From Dysgonamonadaceae bacterium (GTDB lineage Bacteria > Bacteroidota > Bacteroidia > Bacteroidales > Azobacteroidaceae): DNA of 7,880 bases. This document shows, in pieces, positions 6,375 through 7,880 of the stretch (positions are counted from its first letter, which is position 1; every line of letters starts with the position of its first letter). A program made the translations under genes and the position numbers. Under the pieces are notes generated by a model. The model did no database searches and was not told where the DNA came from. It saw nothing but the letters and a program-made list of their open reading frames with translations. The DNA lies in NCBI GenBank assembly GCA_031287395.1, contig JAITTA010000248.1, positions 1-7,880 of the forward strand, written 5' to 3'.

Positions 6375-7880
6375 TTAGAATGAAAGTTCTAGACCTATAT
6401 TTAATACCCGTTGAACAGGATAATTCAAACCTTTATCTCCCATTTCGGTATCCCAAAATTTGAAACGGGTAAGGGTAAACAGATTCGTAGCGTTCATATA
6501 GACGCGCAAATTCTGCATTTTGAACTTCCGGAGCATCTCCTGAGGCAATTTATAACCGATTTCCGCCGATTTCATACGCAGGAATGTTCCGTCGCGCAAC
6601 CACCAGGTACTGACCTGGTTATTGTTACCGACGGCAGTAGCAGACAAACGCGGCCAAATGGCGTATATGTCCTGGTTTTCTTCGCTCCAATGGCTGTCGG
6701 CTATAAACTGAAACAAAGCGTTATTTCCCTTTTTGCCTCCAAAATCATCCGCGCTGGGTTGGACAAAGGGTGCTATAAGCGACGGATCTATGAAGAAAGA
6801 AGAACGTCCCGACCCCTGGAAGAAGCAATTGAAATCAAAATTTTTATACCCTAACGACACTCCAAAGCCATAAATAATCTCCGGAGTTGTCGGATACCCG
6901 ATGGAAACCCGGTCTCTGCTGTCTATAATTCCATCCTTGTTGATATCTTTGTACTTGATATCCCCCGCTTTGTATTCGCCGAATTGCTGTGCAGGCGAAT
7001 TATTTACATCTTCTTCATCCACAAACAAACGTTCGGCCACATATCCGTACCTCTGTGTAATTTTGGAACCGATACGGCTTAGCCAGGGCGTACCGGAATA
7101 ATCGGGCTCTTCGTATTTGGTATATTCGCTGGTTGCATAAGTAAAATTACCACGGAGCGTTATCCACCAATCCTTGTTTATAAAATGAGAGTAATCGGCA
7201 GACAGATCGACTCCACGGCCTTTGGCTTCACCAATATTTGCCCTTGGAGTAGCCTGGAGTCCCATGATCGTAGGAATATCAGCACGTTCCTGCAAGATAT
7301 TGGTACGCCTTTCCGTAAAATATTCGGCCTGAATCTCAAGATCCTTGAACATTTTCATTTCGACTCCCAGATTCAACTTGTGGGATATTTCCCAACCGAT
7401 TTTGTTGTTGGCATACCGGGAAATTGAAATTCCATTATATCCAAAATTGAGATCGGTACCAAAGGTATACTGGCGATTGGAATTATTCATATTTACCTCC
7501 GACAAATAAAAAAAGCGTTCATCCGCAATATTGTCGTTTCCTACCAATCCGTAAGAACCTTTCAATTTCAGGCTGTTGATTATCCCGGAAATTGGTTTGT
7601 CTTCCCAAAAACCTTCTTTGGAAACGATCCATCCGAAGCCTCCGGACGGGAAGAATCCCCAGCGATTGTTCTTGTCGAAACGTTCCGAACCGTTATAACC
7701 AAAGTTGAACTCCGTATAATAACGGTCGAATAGACCATAAGTGAACCGGCCGGCTAAACCCAAGTTGCGCGACGGCAGCGATTTCTGTAACGTTCCTTCA
7801 TTTGCGCTTTTAGCTTCCCGGGCAGTCCACACCAACATACCGCTGATACTGTGCTTTTCATCAAAAGTCCGATCATAGGA
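6375..7880 (-). CDS. SusC/RagA family TonB-linked outer-membrane transporter, 5'-truncated
   Basis: C-terminal 501 residues of a TonB-dependent outer-membrane importer that pairs with the SusD-like protein. The frame is open to the window edge (SYDRTFDEKHSISG precedes the first internal Met at 7838), so the ATG at 7836-7838 is not the start. SusC proteins usually have about 1000-1100 residues, so the signal peptide, carboxypeptidase-like domain, TonB box, plug and first barrel strands are off the window. The visible part is barrel: alternating aromatic strands, SYGLVGNDNIADERFFYL, WEISHKLNLGVEMKMFKD, a strand pair around ANIGEAKGRGVDLSADYS, and the SusC-typical loop AGDIKYKDINKDGIIDSRDR (about 305-324), whose DxNxDG motif is a possible calcium site. 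The GYPTTPEIIYGFG motif follows. The chain ends in NIGLELSF with a terminal Phe, the normal barrel-assembly signal. Whether an N-terminal anti-sigma-interacting extension exists cannot be seen. Confidence 0.95.
   Translation of the reverse strand, partial: SYDRTFDEKHSISGMLVWTAREAKSANEGTLQKSLPSRNLGLAGRFTYGLFDRYYTEFNFGYNGSERFDKNNRWGFFPSGGFGWIVSKEGFWEDKPISGIINSLKLKGSYGLVGNDNIADERFFYLSEVNMNNSNRQYTFGTDLNFGYNGISISRYANNKIGWEISHKLNLGVEMKMFKDLEIQAEYFTERRTNILQERADIPTIMGLQATPRANIGEAKGRGVDLSADYSHFINKDWWITLRGNFTYATSEYTKYEEPDYSGTPWLSRIGSKITQRYGYVAERLFVDEEDVNNSPAQQFGEYKAGDIKYKDINKDGIIDSRDRVSIGYPTTPEIIYGFGVSLGYKNFDFNCFFQGSGRSSFFIDPSLIAPFVQPSADDFGGKKGNNALFQFIADSHWSEENQDIYAIWPRLSATAVGNNNQVSTWWLRDGTFLRMKSAEIGYKLPQEMLRKFKMQNLRVYMNATNLFTLTRFKFWDTEMGDKGLNYPVQRVLNIGLELSF

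Larger units (their letters stand above)
1944..7880 (-). other. Distal part of a polysaccharide-utilisation-type operon (susC-susD-two accessory lipoproteins)
   Basis: Four same-strand genes with gaps of 13, 31 and 19 bases end at a strong terminator. The arrangement susC, susD, then DUF4959/DUF5126/DUF5000 and DUF4998 lipoproteins is a recurring Bacteroidota theme for uptake of glycans. All three complete products carry lipoprotein signals, so a surface capture complex around the SusC barrel is inferred. No promoter is visible because the start of susC is outside the window. No carbohydrate-active enzyme or regulator is present on this side; these could lie upstream of susC. Confidence 0.8.

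Noticed and set aside
1..7880. CRISPR arrays, tRNA or rRNA genes, insertion sequences, integrase sites, phage genes
   Set aside because: No regularly spaced repeats, tRNA-like cloverleaf, transposase frame or terminal inverted repeats were recognised. Nearly all bases belong to the six genes described.

Overview
This window looks like a chromosomal segment from a Bacteroidota species, most likely order Bacteroidales; I cannot name the genus. The evidence is a SusC/SusD pair with accessory lipoproteins built from domains found mostly in Bacteroidota, A/T-rich start regions without clear Shine-Dalgarno sequences, and moderate base composition. It holds two convergent transcription units that meet at a bidirectional terminator.

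Left unit, plus strand (1-1902): the 3' end of an operon encoding a YbhF/YbhS/YbhR-type ABC exporter. The first permease is cut by the window edge. The second is complete and overlaps the first by 4 bases (ATGA). They probably form the membrane heterodimer. The ATPase and membrane-fusion subunit that normally go with such permeases would lie left of the window. The cargo is unknown.

Right unit, minus strand (7880-1944): the 3' part of a polysaccharide-utilisation-type operon. The order of transcription is susC-like TonB-dependent transporter (5' end missing), susD-like binding lipoprotein, a DUF4959/DUF5126/DUF5000 lipoprotein, then a DUF4998 plus F5/8 type C (discoidin-like) lipoprotein. Gaps between genes are only 13, 31 and 19 bases, so the four are probably co-transcribed. 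The expected model is glycan capture at the cell surface by SusD and the two accessory lipoproteins, then TonB-driven import through SusC. No glycoside hydrolase, lyase, sulfatase, protease or regulator is visible, so the substrate cannot be named.

Most distinctive signals: the identical 9-mer AATAGTTTG lies 3-5 bases before the start codon of all three complete genes of the sus-type operon. A 15-base-arm hairpin between the operons includes the end of the second permease gene and can serve as a terminator in both directions. I found no RNA gene, CRISPR array, insertion sequence or clearly new system; the gene content is that of a recognisable nutrient-uptake locus beside an exporter. The coding density is very high and no stretch over 300 bases lacks a gene.
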